Assembly (NCBI GenBank): GCA_944390675.1 | Contig: CALXQR010000003.1 | Span: 163,896 to 227,895, forward strand | Source: an uncultured Burkholderiaceae bacterium | GTDB lineage: Bacteria > Pseudomonadota > Gammaproteobacteria > Burkholderiales > Burkholderiaceae_F | Direction: 5' to 3' | DNA: 64,000 nucleotides | Shown here: positions 40,451 through 49,671 of the stretch, piece by piece | Layout of the letters: each line of letters starts with the position of its first letter | Numbering within the stretch: position 1 is the stretch's first letter | Program-made: the position numbers and the translations under genes | The notes under the pieces: model-generated | What the model was told of the DNA's origin: nothing | Seen by the model: the letters and a program-made list of their open reading frames with translations, nothing else | Databases searched by the model: none

Positions 40451-41479
40451 ATGACCATTAAAGTTGCCATTACGGGCTTTGGCCGTATCGGTCGCAACGT
40501 CTTGCGCGCTCACTATGAATTGGGCAAGAAGCATGACATCGAAATCGTGGCCATTAACGCCATGGGTGACATCAAGACGAATGCTCATTTGTTGCGCCAT
40601 GACACGGTTCACGGCCACTTCAACGCTGATGTGAAAGTCGAAGAAGTTTCCGATACTGAAAAGTATCTCATCATCAACGGCGATCGCATGCGCGTTTTCT
40701 GCGATCGTGATCCCCGCAACCTTCCCTGGAAAGAATTGGGTGTGGACGTTGTGCTCGAATGCACGGGTGCTTTCCGTACCAAAGAAAAATGCTTGGCTCA
40801 CTTGGAAGGCGGCGCCAAGAAGGTGTTGATTTCCGCACCCGGCAAGGGTGTGGACGCCACGGTTGTCTACGGTGTTAACCAAGACGTGCTCACCAAGGAT
40901 ATGACCGTTGTTTCCAACGCTTCCTGCACGACGAACTGCTTGGCTCCTGTGGTCAATGCTTTGCATAAGGCTATCGGTGTGGAACGCGGTTTGATGACGA
41001 CGATTCACGCTTACACCAATGACCAAACGCTCACCGACGTTTATCACAAGGATCTGCGTCGCGCTCGCTCTGCCACGCACTCCATGATCCCGACGAAGAC
41101 GGGTGCCGCCGCTGCCGTGGGTCTTGTTTTGCCTGATTTGAATGGCAAGCTTGACGGTTTCGCCGTTCGTGTGCCGACGATTAACGTCTCTTTTGTGGAC
41201 TTGACCTTTGAAGCCAAGCGCGACACCTCGGTTGAAGAAGTCAACGCTGTGATGAAGGCCGCTTCCGAGTTGCCCGAAAATCAAGGCATTTTGGGTTACA
41301 ACGACGAACCGCTCGTCTCGATTGACTTTAACCACGATGCGCACTCTTCGATCTTCGATTCTACGTTGACGAAGGTTTCCGGTACGCGTTTGGTGAAGGT
41401 TACCGCTTGGTATGACAACGAATGGGGCTTCTCTTGCCGCATGCTTGATACGGCTTGCGCCATGATGGCCGCGAAGTAA
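40451..41479 (+). CDS. gapA: Glyceraldehyde-3-phosphate dehydrogenase, type I
   Basis: Glycolytic/gluconeogenic enzyme. 342 aa. NAD-binding [10 protein letters not shown] (residues 7-16), catalytic Cys in [12 protein letters not shown] near 157, and [12 protein letters not shown] near the C-terminus. The long S-loop region carries [30 protein letters not shown] precedes the ATG. Shares a transcript with tkt and ends at a terminator; pgk does not follow here. Confidence 0.97.
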   Translation: MTIKVAITGFGRIGRNVLRAHYELGKKHDIEIVAINAMGDIKTNAHLLRHDTVHGHFNADVKVEEVSDTEKYLIINGDRMRVFCDRDPRNLPWKELGVDVVLECTGAFRTKEKCLAHLEGGAKKVLISAPGKGVDATVVYGVNQDVLTKDMTVVSNASCTTNCLAPVVNALHKAIGVERGLMTTIHAYTNDQTLTDVYHKDLRRARSATHSMIPTKTGAAAAVGLVLPDLNGKLDGFAVRVPTINVSFVDLTFEAKRDTSVEEVNAVMKAASELPENQGILGYNDEPLVSIDFNHDAHSSIFDSTLTKVSGTRLVKVTAWYDNEWGFSCRMLDTACAMMAAK

Positions 41480-41502
41480 TTCGTCGCTACTGCCAATAAA
41501 TG

Positions 41503-41527
41503 AAAAGGGAGCTGCGTGCTCCCTTTT
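41503..41527. terminator. Bidirectional terminator gapA / M20 gene
   Basis: Ten-bp stem AAAAGGGAGC (41503-41512) / GCTCCCTTTT (41518-41527), 5-nt loop. Confidence 0.85.
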
Positions 41528-41578
41528 CTGTCTTTGTAAGTCCGCCTTGTACTATCCAAGGCGGACAATAACGTGTAG

Positions 41579-42862
41579 TTATGCAGCGGAGTTCAAGCGT
41601 TCAAGCATACGCACGAAAATTTCAAAGCCTTCGGGCATGCTTTCGGTGTCCTGAATTTCGAAGTCGCCGCGATGATGGCCGTGATGGTTGCAACCATAAT
41701 AGAAGAACGTCGCCTCGCCACCATGCTTTTGAACAGCTTTCATCAAAAGTGAGCAGTCTTCGCTGCCGGTGCAGGAGTCAATGTCAAAGACCTTTTTGAC
41801 GGTCGTGACGTGCTTGGCTTCCTCTTCGAGCATGTCAGAGAGCGCTTTGTCTGACTGAATGTCGGTGGCCATGCCCATCACGTCAATTTTGTACTGAACA
41901 CCGTAGCTTTCTGCAGAGCCTCTGATCATTCGTTCGGCAGTCTCTTGCATGTAGCGATTGATTTCATCGTCCTTGCCGCGAACTTCCATTTCCATCTTGG
42001 CGTGAACAGGCACCACATTGCGGCCTTCGCCGGCGTGAATTGTGCCGATGTTGACGCTCGTGTCGCCCTTGCCGTGGCGGGCAATACCCATAATCTGCAT
42101 AGCGGCTGAGCACGCAGCCATTAAAGCGTTGCGTCCAAGTTCAGCGCTTGCGCCCGCGTGCGCGGGAACACCGGTAAAGGTGACATTCATTTTGGTTGTG
42201 GCAAGAAAGCCCTTGCGGATCACAGCGACTTCGTGCAGTTTAGCCGCAACACCAATGTGTCCGCCGATCAAATAATCTACGTCATCGAGATTGTGAGAGT
42301 AGGCGATGCCGGCGGCGCCTTTAGTGCCTTCTTCAGCGGGTTGGAAAATAAGCTTAATTGTTCCTTTTAAGTTTTTAGCGTTGTCATAGATCCAGTGCGC
42401 GACAGACAGCCCCATTGCGGCATGCGCGTCGTGACCGCAGGCGTGCATAAGACCCGGGCATTCGCTGTCAAACCCTTCGCGGTTAGCTTCATTGCTTTGA
42501 TCGTGGTTTTCTTCCACATTGACGCAATCGATGTCAAAACGAAGCGCGGTGACGGGGCCGGGCTTTCCGGTTTCCCAAACCGCCATGCAGCCGGTGTATC
42601 CGTCCAGCTCTTTTAAAAGAACAGGGTCCATGCCGAGTTTGAGCGAGCGCTTCATCGCGGCTTCAATAACTTCCGGATCTCTTCCGAGGGCGTGTTCCGG
42701 ATCAAAGAGCGCCTTGCCGAGCACAGTCTTAAAGCCCCATTCGCGTACGCGGCGGACAATGACTTGCGTGGTGAGAAATTCCGTCCAAGCGATTTCAGGA
42801 TGGTGATGCAAATGACGGCGGGTTTCAATCATTTCAGGGATGTAAGCGGCAAGGTGCAGCAT
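41579..42862 (-). CDS. M20 family amidohydrolase, AbgB/M20D-like (paralogue 1)
   Basis: Metal-dependent peptidase or amidohydrolase. 427 aa from MLHLAAYIPEM; GGAG lies 9 nt upstream of ATG 42862. MHACGHDAHAAMGLS near residue 140 provides the metal-binding His and Asp, FQPAEEGTKGAAG near 175 the catalytic Glu, and SAELGRNALMAA-type sequence near 240 the lid-domain junction. A 40-residue insert before the metal site (DPEHALGRDPEVIEAAMKRS) resembles p-aminobenzoyl-glutamate hydrolase rather than hippurate hydrolase. A close paralogue of the same length lies at 46797. Substrate unknown. Confidence 0.88.
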   Translation of the reverse strand: MLHLAAYIPEMIETRRHLHHHPEIAWTEFLTTQVIVRRVREWGFKTVLGKALFDPEHALGRDPEVIEAAMKRSLKLGMDPVLLKELDGYTGCMAVWETGKPGPVTALRFDIDCVNVEENHDQSNEANREGFDSECPGLMHACGHDAHAAMGLSVAHWIYDNAKNLKGTIKLIFQPAEEGTKGAAGIAYSHNLDDVDYLIGGHIGVAAKLHEVAVIRKGFLATTKMNVTFTGVPAHAGASAELGRNALMAACSAAMQIMGIARHGKGDTSVNIGTIHAGEGRNVVPVHAKMEMEVRGKDDEINRYMQETAERMIRGSAESYGVQYKIDVMGMATDIQSDKALSDMLEEEAKHVTTVKKVFDIDSCTGSEDCSLLMKAVQKHGGEATFFYYGCNHHGHHRGDFEIQDTESMPEGFEIFVRMLERLNSAA

Positions 42863-42930
42863 GATGCGGCGCTCCAAAAAAATCAAAGAACAAAACTATT
42901 TTAATGACAAAGTTTCTAAAGCGGATTCAC

Positions 42931-42970
42931 AAAAATAAAAAGGCTCTGAATGCATTGCCATTCAGAGCCT
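42931..42970 (-). terminator. Terminator of the EamA-aminotransferase unit
   Basis: Twelve-bp perfect stem AGGCTCTGAATG (42941-42952) / CATTCAGAGCCT (42959-42970), 6-nt loop, followed on the minus strand by TTTTATTTTTG. Confidence 0.9.
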
Positions 42971-42991
42971 GAGAGCAAATGTGAGAAGCGA

Positions 42992-44254
42992 TTAACGCGT
43001 TTCTCTTACGAGTTCTTGAATCCGTTCAACGCCCACTTTCACTGTTTGCATGTCCGGGCCGTAGGAGAAACGGACCCAGTGGCGGTACGGTTCCGTGGCC
43101 GGACGAGTGCGGTAGGGTCGCACATCAAAGAAGTGACCCGGTACGGTCATAACCTTTTTCTTCAAGCAGGCATGGAAGAAGGCGTCCGCATCGTTTAAGG
43201 GAGCGGGCAGATTTTCCACAGAGCCCCAAATGTAGAACGTGCCGCGGGGAGGTTCTGCGACTTTGATGCCTGCGGCTTGAAGCCCTTCGAGCATCACTTT
43301 GCGTTTGGCGGCAAAGGTCTTTCTAAGGGCAGCCATATCTACTTTTACGCGTTCGGGGTCGAGCACTTGAAGAGCGGCGCGCTGCACAAGCATCGAAGGA
43401 CCGCCGTCGACGGCGCTGGCGGCGCGGTTAAGTTGCTCAATAATGTGTTTCGGACCGACGGCCCAGCCGGCGCGCCAGCCAGGGTAACGGAAGCTCTTTG
43501 TTAAGCCGTCAAAAGCGACGACAGGATCGGCGTTGACGTCTTCAACATATTGCAATGCGGAAACCGGGCCATCACCGGGCGTGCCGTCTTCGTGATAGAT
43601 GAAGTTGGAATAAAACTCATCGCTGCCTAAAAGGCAGTTTTCGCGTCGAGCTGTTTCCACGTAAGCCTTGAGCGTATCGCCCTCAATGACTTCACCGGTG
43701 GGGTTGCAGGGATTGGAGAAAACAAAGGCGTTAACCTTTTCCTCATGGATGAAGTCAGCGAGCTTGTCGGCCGAAATTTGGAAGTTGTCCGCTTCGGTTG
43801 TTCGGATCGGTAGCAACACGCAGCGGTTGCGGATTCCGTTGAGATAATCTTCATAAGCGGTGTAATCAGGATTTTTATAGGCAATACGGGTTCCGTCGGC
43901 CAAAATGGTGTAAAGACGCGTCAAAGCCAAACGGCCGCCGGCGGCAAAGCTGATATTTTCAGGGCCGTAGGGCATTTTGCCTTTTCTGTAAAGCGTATTA
44001 ATAAGGTGAGCAATCGCTTCACGCACTTCTTCAGTGCCGCCCACAGGGCCATAAGCATGATCACACGGCTCTAAATCGATATGGTTAATGCGCTCGGGGG
44101 ATTCAGCCATCTCTCCGACTTCGGGCTGGCCTTGACCTAAATTGCACCAATCGGGGTGGCCATTGTAGTAGCCCAATTTGCTGGCTTCGTAAACGGCCCA
44201 AATCACACCCATGTAGGGTACGTCCCGAACCATCGGAAATTTTTTATCAGGCAT
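42992..44254 (-). CDS. PLP-dependent aminotransferase, class I/II
   Basis: 420 aa, fold type I. NPCNPTGEV near residue 185 and the PLP-lysine segment FDGLTKSFRYPGWRAGW near 240 (Lys in TKSF) are conserved. RFSYG near 405 contacts the substrate carboxylate. Start at MPDKKFPMV (44254) has GGAGA 5-6 nt upstream; a longer in-frame start lies inside the EamA gene. The start overlaps the EamA stop by 8 bp, so translation is coupled. Substrate unknown; aromatic or branched amino acids or kynurenine-like compounds are possible. Confidence 0.88.
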   Translation of the reverse strand: MPDKKFPMVRDVPYMGVIWAVYEASKLGYYNGHPDWCNLGQGQPEVGEMAESPERINHIDLEPCDHAYGPVGGTEEVREAIAHLINTLYRKGKMPYGPENISFAAGGRLALTRLYTILADGTRIAYKNPDYTAYEDYLNGIRNRCVLLPIRTTEADNFQISADKLADFIHEEKVNAFVFSNPCNPTGEVIEGDTLKAYVETARRENCLLGSDEFYSNFIYHEDGTPGDGPVSALQYVEDVNADPVVAFDGLTKSFRYPGWRAGWAVGPKHIIEQLNRAASAVDGGPSMLVQRAALQVLDPERVKVDMAALRKTFAAKRKVMLEGLQAAGIKVAEPPRGTFYIWGSVENLPAPLNDADAFFHACLKKKVMTVPGHFFDVRPYRTRPATEPYRHWVRFSYGPDMQTVKVGVERIQELVRETR

Positions 44255-45239
44255 GCTTTTCTCCATTTGAAACGATAGGCAGTTGTTGCTGATCCGCTCT
44301 GCCATCAGAGCAGAGTGTAATACGCTTTTGTTCTGAAATGAGAACAAGAGCCAGGCCGCCCAAGATGCCGATCAAACCCAATACAGTCCAAGGATTGATA
44401 TTTTCTTTGACAATGAAAACGGCCAGTATAAAGGCGGTTACAGGCTCCAAAAGCCCCAAAGCAACGCAGGTTGATGCTTGGGTTGTCTTAAGCGCGGTTG
44501 AGTAAAGTAAATAAGCCAGACCGGTGACAATCACACCGAGATAAAAGACAATGAGCAAATCATTAGCCGTTAAAGAAGGGAATTCGTCAAAGAACCAGGC
44601 GGCGCAGATTGCGATGGGGCAGGCAACACCAAAAGCATGCGCGCAAGCTTTACTGGGAATGGCCACTTTGACCAGTTCTTTGGCTAAAAGGGAATAACTT
44701 GCGTAACAAAAACCTGCCGTTAGACAAATGGTTAGTCCAAACGCATCAAGTTTGATGTTTTCCGCCTGGGTGACAGCCATCCATATGCCGCCAGCAATAG
44801 CGACAGATACGCCGATAAGCCAGAGCGTATCGGGTAATTTGCGCTTGATAATTGAATCCATAAGCCCGGCCCAAATCGGAGCAGAGGCAATAATGACGCA
44901 GGAACCCAAAGCAACGCCAATGATTTTGACACCGGAGAAAAAGAGCAGATTGAAAAGGGCCATGCAAATGCCGGCCAGACAAACCTTGATGCCATAGGGC
45001 AGGGCGGCGAATGTTTCGGAATTGTTTTTGCTTTGTTTTGAACTCAATGAGGCCAAAGGAAAGAAAACAAGACAGGCAAAAATCAAACGCAGCGCGCCCA
45101 CCCAGAGCGGCGTTAGTTCCGGGTTTTGGATAAAAGTTTGCGCGGTGCCGGCGGTGCCCCACAAAATGGCGGCGCAGGCGGCCAATACAAAGCCTGGCAC
45201 CACACGAGATATTTTTGAAAACAATTGATTGATTGACAT
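44247..45239 (-). CDS. EamA/DMT family transporter
   Basis: 330 aa with ten membrane helices in two EamA repeats (about residues 12-150 and 165-305); GFVLAACAAILWGTAGTAQTF starts the first repeat. Members often export amino acids or metabolites. There is no ribosome site: a perfect TATAAT is 8 nt before the ATG, so the mRNA is probably leaderless. Translationally coupled to the aminotransferase. Divergent from dcuC across a region with repeated inverted motifs. Confidence 0.88.
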   Translation of the reverse strand: MSINQLFSKISRVVPGFVLAACAAILWGTAGTAQTFIQNPELTPLWVGALRLIFACLVFFPLASLSSKQSKNNSETFAALPYGIKVCLAGICMALFNLLFFSGVKIIGVALGSCVIIASAPIWAGLMDSIIKRKLPDTLWLIGVSVAIAGGIWMAVTQAENIKLDAFGLTICLTAGFCYASYSLLAKELVKVAIPSKACAHAFGVACPIAICAAWFFDEFPSLTANDLLIVFYLGVIVTGLAYLLYSTALKTTQASTCVALGLLEPVTAFILAVFIVKENINPWTVLGLIGILGGLALVLISEQKRITLCSDGRADQQQLPIVSNGEKHA

Positions 45240-45247
45240 ATAAAGAA

Positions 45248-45253
45248 ATTATA
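45248..45253 (-). promoter_or_regulatory. -10 box directly upstream of the EamA gene (leaderless mRNA)
   Basis: TATAAT on the minus strand ends 8 nt before the start ATG, so transcription should begin at or within about two bases of the start codon. The -35 region is poor (TGAAGA at 17 bp), consistent with dependence on an activator. Confidence 0.5.
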
Positions 45254-45256
45254 TAG

Positions 45257-45318
45257 CTTTCTAGAAAGAATCTTCACAAAAAGATATTTAATAGAAAGAT
45301 TTTAAAGCAGAATCTTTC
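45257..45318. promoter_or_regulatory. Operator-like inverted repeats between EamA and dcuC genes
   Basis: CTTTCTAGAAAG (45257-45268) is a perfect 12-bp palindrome just upstream of the EamA -10 box. GAAAGATT (45294-45301) and AATCTTTC (45311-45318) form a second inverted repeat, 15 bp before the dcuC -35 box. Both share the GAAAG half-site. The MarR gene at the end of the dcuC operon encodes a likely binder; this is inference. Confidence 0.5.
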
Positions 45319-45332
45319 AGCGTAATCATCTA

Positions 45333-45361
45333 TTGTTGCTAGTTGTAATGTTGCGTATATT
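45333..45361 (+). promoter_or_regulatory. Promoter of dcuC-M20-marR
   Basis: TTGTTG (45333-45338) and TATATT (45356-45361) with 17-bp spacing, 50 bp before the dcuC start. Confidence 0.55.
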
Positions 45362-45411
45362 GTTGTCGGTCTGTTTTTTCTATTCTCTCATCTTTTCAGG
45401 AAAAAGCTCTT

Positions 45412-46779
45412 ATGCTGGAAATGATTATCTGTGTTGTGGCGGTAGTATTCGCCGGTTGGGCGATTGCCAAAAACTACGACGCCAAGGTTGTGCTTTTCGC
45501 AACCGGCTTAGTTTTGTTGGCAATTGCGGTTATGCTGGGGCACTCGGCCGTAAGCGCCAAGGCAACTTCCGGTCTTAACTGGGTGGATCCTTTTAAGGCC
45601 ATCAAAGATCTCTTTGTCACGCAATACTCAAACGCTGGTCTCATCATTTTGACCTTGTTCGGTTTCGCGGGTTACATGTCCCATATCGGAGCCAATGACA
45701 TGGTTATTCGCGTGTTGAGTAAACCCTTGGAAAGAATTCGTTCTCCCTATGTGTTGGTGCCTCTCGTCTTTTGGGTGGGCACGCTGCTTTCGATCATCAT
45801 CCCGAGCGCTTCTTCTTTGGCGGTGATTTTGATGGCGACGCTCTATCCGGTGCTTCGCGCAGCCAGAATGAGCGTGCTTACGGCTGCAGGCGTTATCGCT
45901 ACAACGGCCACGATTGTTCCGACGCCGCTAGGCGGCGACAACGTGGTTGCCGCTCGTGTGTTGGGTTTTGACAATGTGGTCGATTACGTTTTCTACCACC
46001 ATGCGCCGATCACCATTCCGGCTTTGATTCTGATTGGTATTGCTCACTATTTCTGGCAGAAATACATGGATCAACGTCAGGCTGGCAAGATGTCTGCTGA
46101 AATTGACGAAAGCAAGTTAAAGAACCGTGATTTGACGGGCGTGCCGGTTTATTACGCATTGTTCCCGGTTCTGCCTTTGATTTTGGTGATTTTCTTCTGG
46201 GCGTTCTTTAAACACGCAAAGGTCGGCTTGGTCGAAATTACGATCTTCTGCTTTGCATTGGCTTTCATCTGTGAATTGATCCGCAAGGGCAACGTGAAGC
46301 AAGGCATGAAAGACGCCAATATCTTCTTTAAGGGGATGGGCGAGGGCTTTTCTCAAGTGGTCGTTTTGATCGTCGCGGCCTCTACAATGGTTGCGGGTTT
46401 GCGCGCCATGGGCATGATCGACATGATTTCGAACTCCATCTCCGGAGTTGAAAACGCCTCCGCAGGCCTTATGTTCGCATTCTCCGGCATCACCGCTTTG
46501 ATCACTTTTATCAGCGGCTCCGGTAATGCCGTTTTCTACAGTTTCATCGAATTGATTCCTTCGATTGCGCAAAGCGCCGGTATTGACCCGATCATGGTTG
46601 CTCTTCCGATGCAATGCACATCGAACTTGATTCGTTCTATTTCGCCGGTGGCGGCAGTGGTCATTATTGTGGCTGCCTCGGTTCGCGCGAATCCCTTGGA
46701 AATTGTCAAACGCACCTCTGTTCCGATTTTGGTCGGTTTTGTGAGTGTGATGGTCATTTCTGTCATTCGCTATATCTGA
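45412..46779 (+). CDS. DcuC family C4-dicarboxylate-type carrier
   Basis: Inner-membrane carrier, 455 aa, about 12 hydrophobic helices. SASSLAVILMATLYP near residue 127, TPLGGDNVVAARVLG near 168 and the mirrored FISGSGNAVFYSF near 365 are conserved in DcuC/YfcC-like carriers. E. coli DcuC exports succinate, but the operon partner here is an M20 amidohydrolase, so the real substrate may be an N-acyl or peptide-like dicarboxylate. AGGAAA is 8 nt before the ATG. First gene of an operon with M20 and MarR genes. Confidence 0.88.
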   Translation: MLEMIICVVAVVFAGWAIAKNYDAKVVLFATGLVLLAIAVMLGHSAVSAKATSGLNWVDPFKAIKDLFVTQYSNAGLIILTLFGFAGYMSHIGANDMVIRVLSKPLERIRSPYVLVPLVFWVGTLLSIIIPSASSLAVILMATLYPVLRAARMSVLTAAGVIATTATIVPTPLGGDNVVAARVLGFDNVVDYVFYHHAPITIPALILIGIAHYFWQKYMDQRQAGKMSAEIDESKLKNRDLTGVPVYYALFPVLPLILVIFFWAFFKHAKVGLVEITIFCFALAFICELIRKGNVKQGMKDANIFFKGMGEGFSQVVVLIVAASTMVAGLRAMGMIDMISNSISGVENASAGLMFAFSGITALITFISGSGNAVFYSFIELIPSIAQSAGIDPIMVALPMQCTSNLIRSISPVAAVVIIVAASVRANPLEIVKRTSVPILVGFVSVMVISVIRYI

Positions 46780-46796
46780 TTTGAAGGAGTTTAACT

Positions 46797-48080
46797 ATGG
46801 CATATCTGGAACCGATTTCTCAGGAATGGCTCATTGACAAACGCCGCGAAGTGCACGCATGGCCGGAACCCGGTTGGTGTGAATTTGTCTCGAGTGCCCG
46901 CGCAATTGAGCATATGGAAAAGTTGGGCTTTAAGGTGCTCTGCGGATTTGATGTCATCAATAAGGACTTTATCCGCGGTGCGGTTAAGCCCCAGATCGCT
47001 AAGTTCTACGAAGCGGCAAAAGCCAAAGTCAAGCCTGAAATCATGGAACGCATGCAAGGCGTGAGCGGTGTCGTTGGCATTTTGGAAACCGGCCGCCCTG
47101 GTCCGACAGTGGGTTTCCGTTGTGAATTGGACTGTGTTCCCGTGACAGAAACCTCTGATCCGGAACACATCCCGAATAAGGAAGGTTTTGCCTCTCAAAA
47201 TCCGGGCTACATGCACGCTTGCGGCCACGACGGTCACCAAGCTGTTTTGATGGGCCTGGCAAGTTGGCTTGCCGCCAATAAAGACAAGCTTTGCGGCACC
47301 GTTAAATTGATTTTTGAACCGGGTGAAGAAGGTTCCCGCGGCGGCCGCCCGATTGCTGAAAGCGGACTGCTTGATGATTTGGATTACCTCTATTGCGGAC
47401 ACCTTGGCTGCGATATCCCGGGCGGGGAAGTGGTTACTGCTCCAGAAAAATTCCTTTGTACCACGAAAGTGGACTTCCGTTTCAAGGGAACGCCGTCTCA
47501 TGCCGGCATGCAGCCTGAAGTAGGCCGCAATGCGCTGATGGCCGCCTCTACGGCTAGCCTTGCTTTGATGGCGATTCCGCGTCACGGCTTGGGTATGACC
47601 CGCGTGAACGTGGGTTATATGCGTGCTGGCGAAGGCCGCAATGTGATTGCCTCTACAGCGGAAATGCAAGTTGAAGTGCGCGGTGAAACCGAAGCAATCA
47701 ACAATTGCATGTTTGATGAGGCGCTTGCTCGCGTCAACGGTGCTGCGGCCATGTATGGCTGCAAGGCCGAAAGCGAAGTGATGGGCGAAGCCATTGACTT
47801 TGTTCGCGACGATGAAGTCCAAAATAACTTTGCTGAAGCGGCCGAACACGCTCAATACTGCACGAAGATCAGCCCGACCATGAATTTCAACGGCAGCGAT
47901 GACGCTACTGTTTTAATGCGTCGCGTGCAAAATAAGGGCGGCAAGGCTGGCTACGTTGTTGTCGGCTCTGAATTGAAGGCCGGTCACCATCAGGCTGCGT
48001 TTGATTTCGAAGAATTCCGCTTGAAGGAACTGTTCGATATCTACCACTATTTGGCAATTAAACACTTAGGGGAAGAGTAA
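46797..48080 (+). CDS. M20 family amidohydrolase, AbgB/M20D-like (paralogue 2)
   Basis: 427 aa, same length as the protein at 41579 and alignable throughout. MHACGHDGHQAVLMGLA near residue 138, FEPGEEGSRGGRP near 175, VGRNALMAAST near 240 and AGEGRNVIA near 280 mark the metal site and lid domain. It also has the AbgB-type insert (IRGAVKPQIAKFYEAAKAK). Placed 17 bp after dcuC, behind AAGGAG, and 2 bp before the MarR gene. Probably hydrolyses what the carrier imports. Substrate unknown. Confidence 0.88.
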   Translation: MAYLEPISQEWLIDKRREVHAWPEPGWCEFVSSARAIEHMEKLGFKVLCGFDVINKDFIRGAVKPQIAKFYEAAKAKVKPEIMERMQGVSGVVGILETGRPGPTVGFRCELDCVPVTETSDPEHIPNKEGFASQNPGYMHACGHDGHQAVLMGLASWLAANKDKLCGTVKLIFEPGEEGSRGGRPIAESGLLDDLDYLYCGHLGCDIPGGEVVTAPEKFLCTTKVDFRFKGTPSHAGMQPEVGRNALMAASTASLALMAIPRHGLGMTRVNVGYMRAGEGRNVIASTAEMQVEVRGETEAINNCMFDEALARVNGAAAMYGCKAESEVMGEAIDFVRDDEVQNNFAEAAEHAQYCTKISPTMNFNGSDDATVLMRRVQNKGGKAGYVVVGSELKAGHHQAAFDFEEFRLKELFDIYHYLAIKHLGEE

Positions 48081-48082
48081 TT

Positions 48083-48616
48083 TTGAACGAAGTAACCTCC
48101 CAAAATCTTAAAGATTTCGTTGACTCTCTTGAAGAGGAGTGGAAGGCTCAGGTGCCGACATTGAGCACCGAGCCGATCGCTGTGGTGGCCCGCTTGGTGC
48201 GCATGAGCTACTACGTTGAGCGTCGTGTTGCCGAAAATCTCGCCCGTTATGATTTAACACGCGGCGAGTTTGAGGTGCTGGCGGTGCTCACGCGTAATCC
48301 AGATATGGTGATTACGCCGAAAATTTTGCAAACCAAAATTTTGATCACCTCCGGTGGCTTATCCAACCGGATCCGTAAGCTCGAAGAAAAAGGCCTTTTG
48401 GAACGTTTCCCGGATACCAATGATCGTCGGGGCGTTATTCTTAAGGTAACGGAAAAAGGACGCGCGCTTACGCTTGAAGCGGTCAATTCTCACGTGGAAG
48501 TGGAGCGACAACTTGCATCTTGTCTTTCTCATGGAGAGCAGCAGGAGCTCGTGCGTTTGCTCAAACACATGATTTTGTCGCAGCAGCGAGAGCTCAATCG
48601 CGATAGTCTGAGATAG
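48083..48616 (+). CDS. MarR family transcriptional regulator
   Basis: 177 aa, winged-helix regulator. LTRGEFEVLAVL near residue 60, the recognition-helix region SGGLSNRIRKLEEKGLLER (about 90-108), and the wing motif DTNDRRGVILKVTEKGR (about 111-127) are typical MarR. Starts with TTG at 48083, supported by GGGGAAGAG 5 nt upstream, right after the M20 stop. Likely controls its own operon through the repeats at 45257-45318. The ligand may be an aromatic or acyl-amino acid. Confidence 0.92.
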   Translation: MNEVTSQNLKDFVDSLEEEWKAQVPTLSTEPIAVVARLVRMSYYVERRVAENLARYDLTRGEFEVLAVLTRNPDMVITPKILQTKILITSGGLSNRIRKLEEKGLLERFPDTNDRRGVILKVTEKGRALTLEAVNSHVEVERQLASCLSHGEQQELVRLLKHMILSQQRELNRDSLR

Positions 48617-48636
48617 TCAATCTGAAAGCAAGATCT

Positions 48637-48679
48637 AAAAAACGGGGCGGTTCAATTTTGAATCGCCCCATTGCTTTTT
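48637..48679. terminator. Bidirectional terminator marR / CdsA-like gene
   Basis: GGGGCGGTTCAA pairs with TTGAATCGCCCC (48644-48669, one G-T pair) around a 2-nt centre; T-runs occur on both strands (CTTTTTC on plus, GTTTTTTAG on minus). Confidence 0.85.
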
Positions 48680-48712
48680 CAGAACTGTCAAAAGGATGAC
48701 AGACTTTGATTT

Positions 48713-49669
48713 TTACCAGTTGGCCGAGAAGTAGGCTTGTGTAATGTGGTAATAAACCGGTGCGGAGAACATAAGCGGAGCGAGGCGTTCCAGATTGCCA
48801 CGGCCGATATACTTGTCGCCGTCCATGAAGCGGCTGCCCAAAGAGCGTTTCACAGAAGAGATCACGATATCGCCGAACGTTCCCGTCACCACAATGACAA
48901 TGGCCATCACTAACGCCTGCCAGCTTCTGAAAGGCGTCATCCAGAAGAGTCCATAGCCCACTAAAATGGTAATAAAGCCGCCAATCAAAATCCCTTTAAC
49001 TGTTTTATGCGGATTATCTCGAAGCGTCTTACCGCCAAAATAAGAGCTTGCCATCACTACGAATAAGTCGCCAAGGAAAACGATCAGTAAGAAAAACAGC
49101 AGCAACAAAGACGGGCTTGAGCCAAAGCGGGTGATGTCAAAATTCATTAAAGCAGGCGCGTGGCTGATGCAGTAAACGCTCAGCATCAAACCCCACTGAA
49201 TTTTGGCAACACGCTCAAGGAATCGGTCACTGTCGGGACGAAGCGACATTAATACCGGCAGCAGCAAAAAGAGGTACACCGGGATAAAAACGGTGAAAAG
49301 CCAGTAGCGGTCTAACCCAATGAGAATGTACTGAAGCGGAATCACAATATAAAAGGAGACGACCAAAGCCCAGTGGTCGGAGACCTTTGTTGGTGTGAGC
49401 GCGACAAACTCTCGGAATGTGAAAAAGCTCACCAGCGCGAAGACGATGAGCAAAACAACGGGGCCAGCCCAAAAAGCCAACGTGAAAATGGCAATCAGCC
49501 ACCATCCCATCTTGACGCGGGAGTTCACGACCTTGATGCGTTCAATTTGCTCGGCAGTCGTGGCTTTTCGGATGGCCCACTGGCAGTAGCTGGTTCCGAA
49601 AATGGCAAGCAACACCAGTACTGTCAGCACCAGTGTGTAAGTTTCTTGTAACGTAATACCCAACCGCAT
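48713..49669 (-). CDS. CdsA-like phosphatidate cytidylyltransferase family protein
   Basis: 318 aa, seven or eight membrane helices. The C-terminal region aligns with CDP-diglyceride synthases: GTFGDIVISSVKRSLGSRFM near residue 265. The usual downstream signature GHGGxxDRxD is altered to GRGNLERLAP, losing the conserved His and Asp. It resembles the YnbB subgroup, encoded with a PlsC-type acyltransferase, as here (2-bp gap). It may be a second or specialised Cds, or act on another phospholipid head group. Confidence 0.8.
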   Translation of the reverse strand: MRLGITLQETYTLVLTVLVLLAIFGTSYCQWAIRKATTAEQIERIKVVNSRVKMGWWLIAIFTLAFWAGPVVLLIVFALVSFFTFREFVALTPTKVSDHWALVVSFYIVIPLQYILIGLDRYWLFTVFIPVYLFLLLPVLMSLRPDSDRFLERVAKIQWGLMLSVYCISHAPALMNFDITRFGSSPSLLLLFFLLIVFLGDLFVVMASSYFGGKTLRDNPHKTVKGILIGGFITILVGYGLFWMTPFRSWQALVMAIVIVVTGTFGDIVISSVKRSLGSRFMDGDKYIGRGNLERLAPLMFSAPVYYHITQAYFSANW

Positions 49670-49671
49670 GG

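Noticed and set aside
48083..48616. Separate promoter for the MarR gene
   Set aside because: Only 2 bp separate it from the M20 stop and its ribosome site lies in the M20 gene, so it is co-transcribed.
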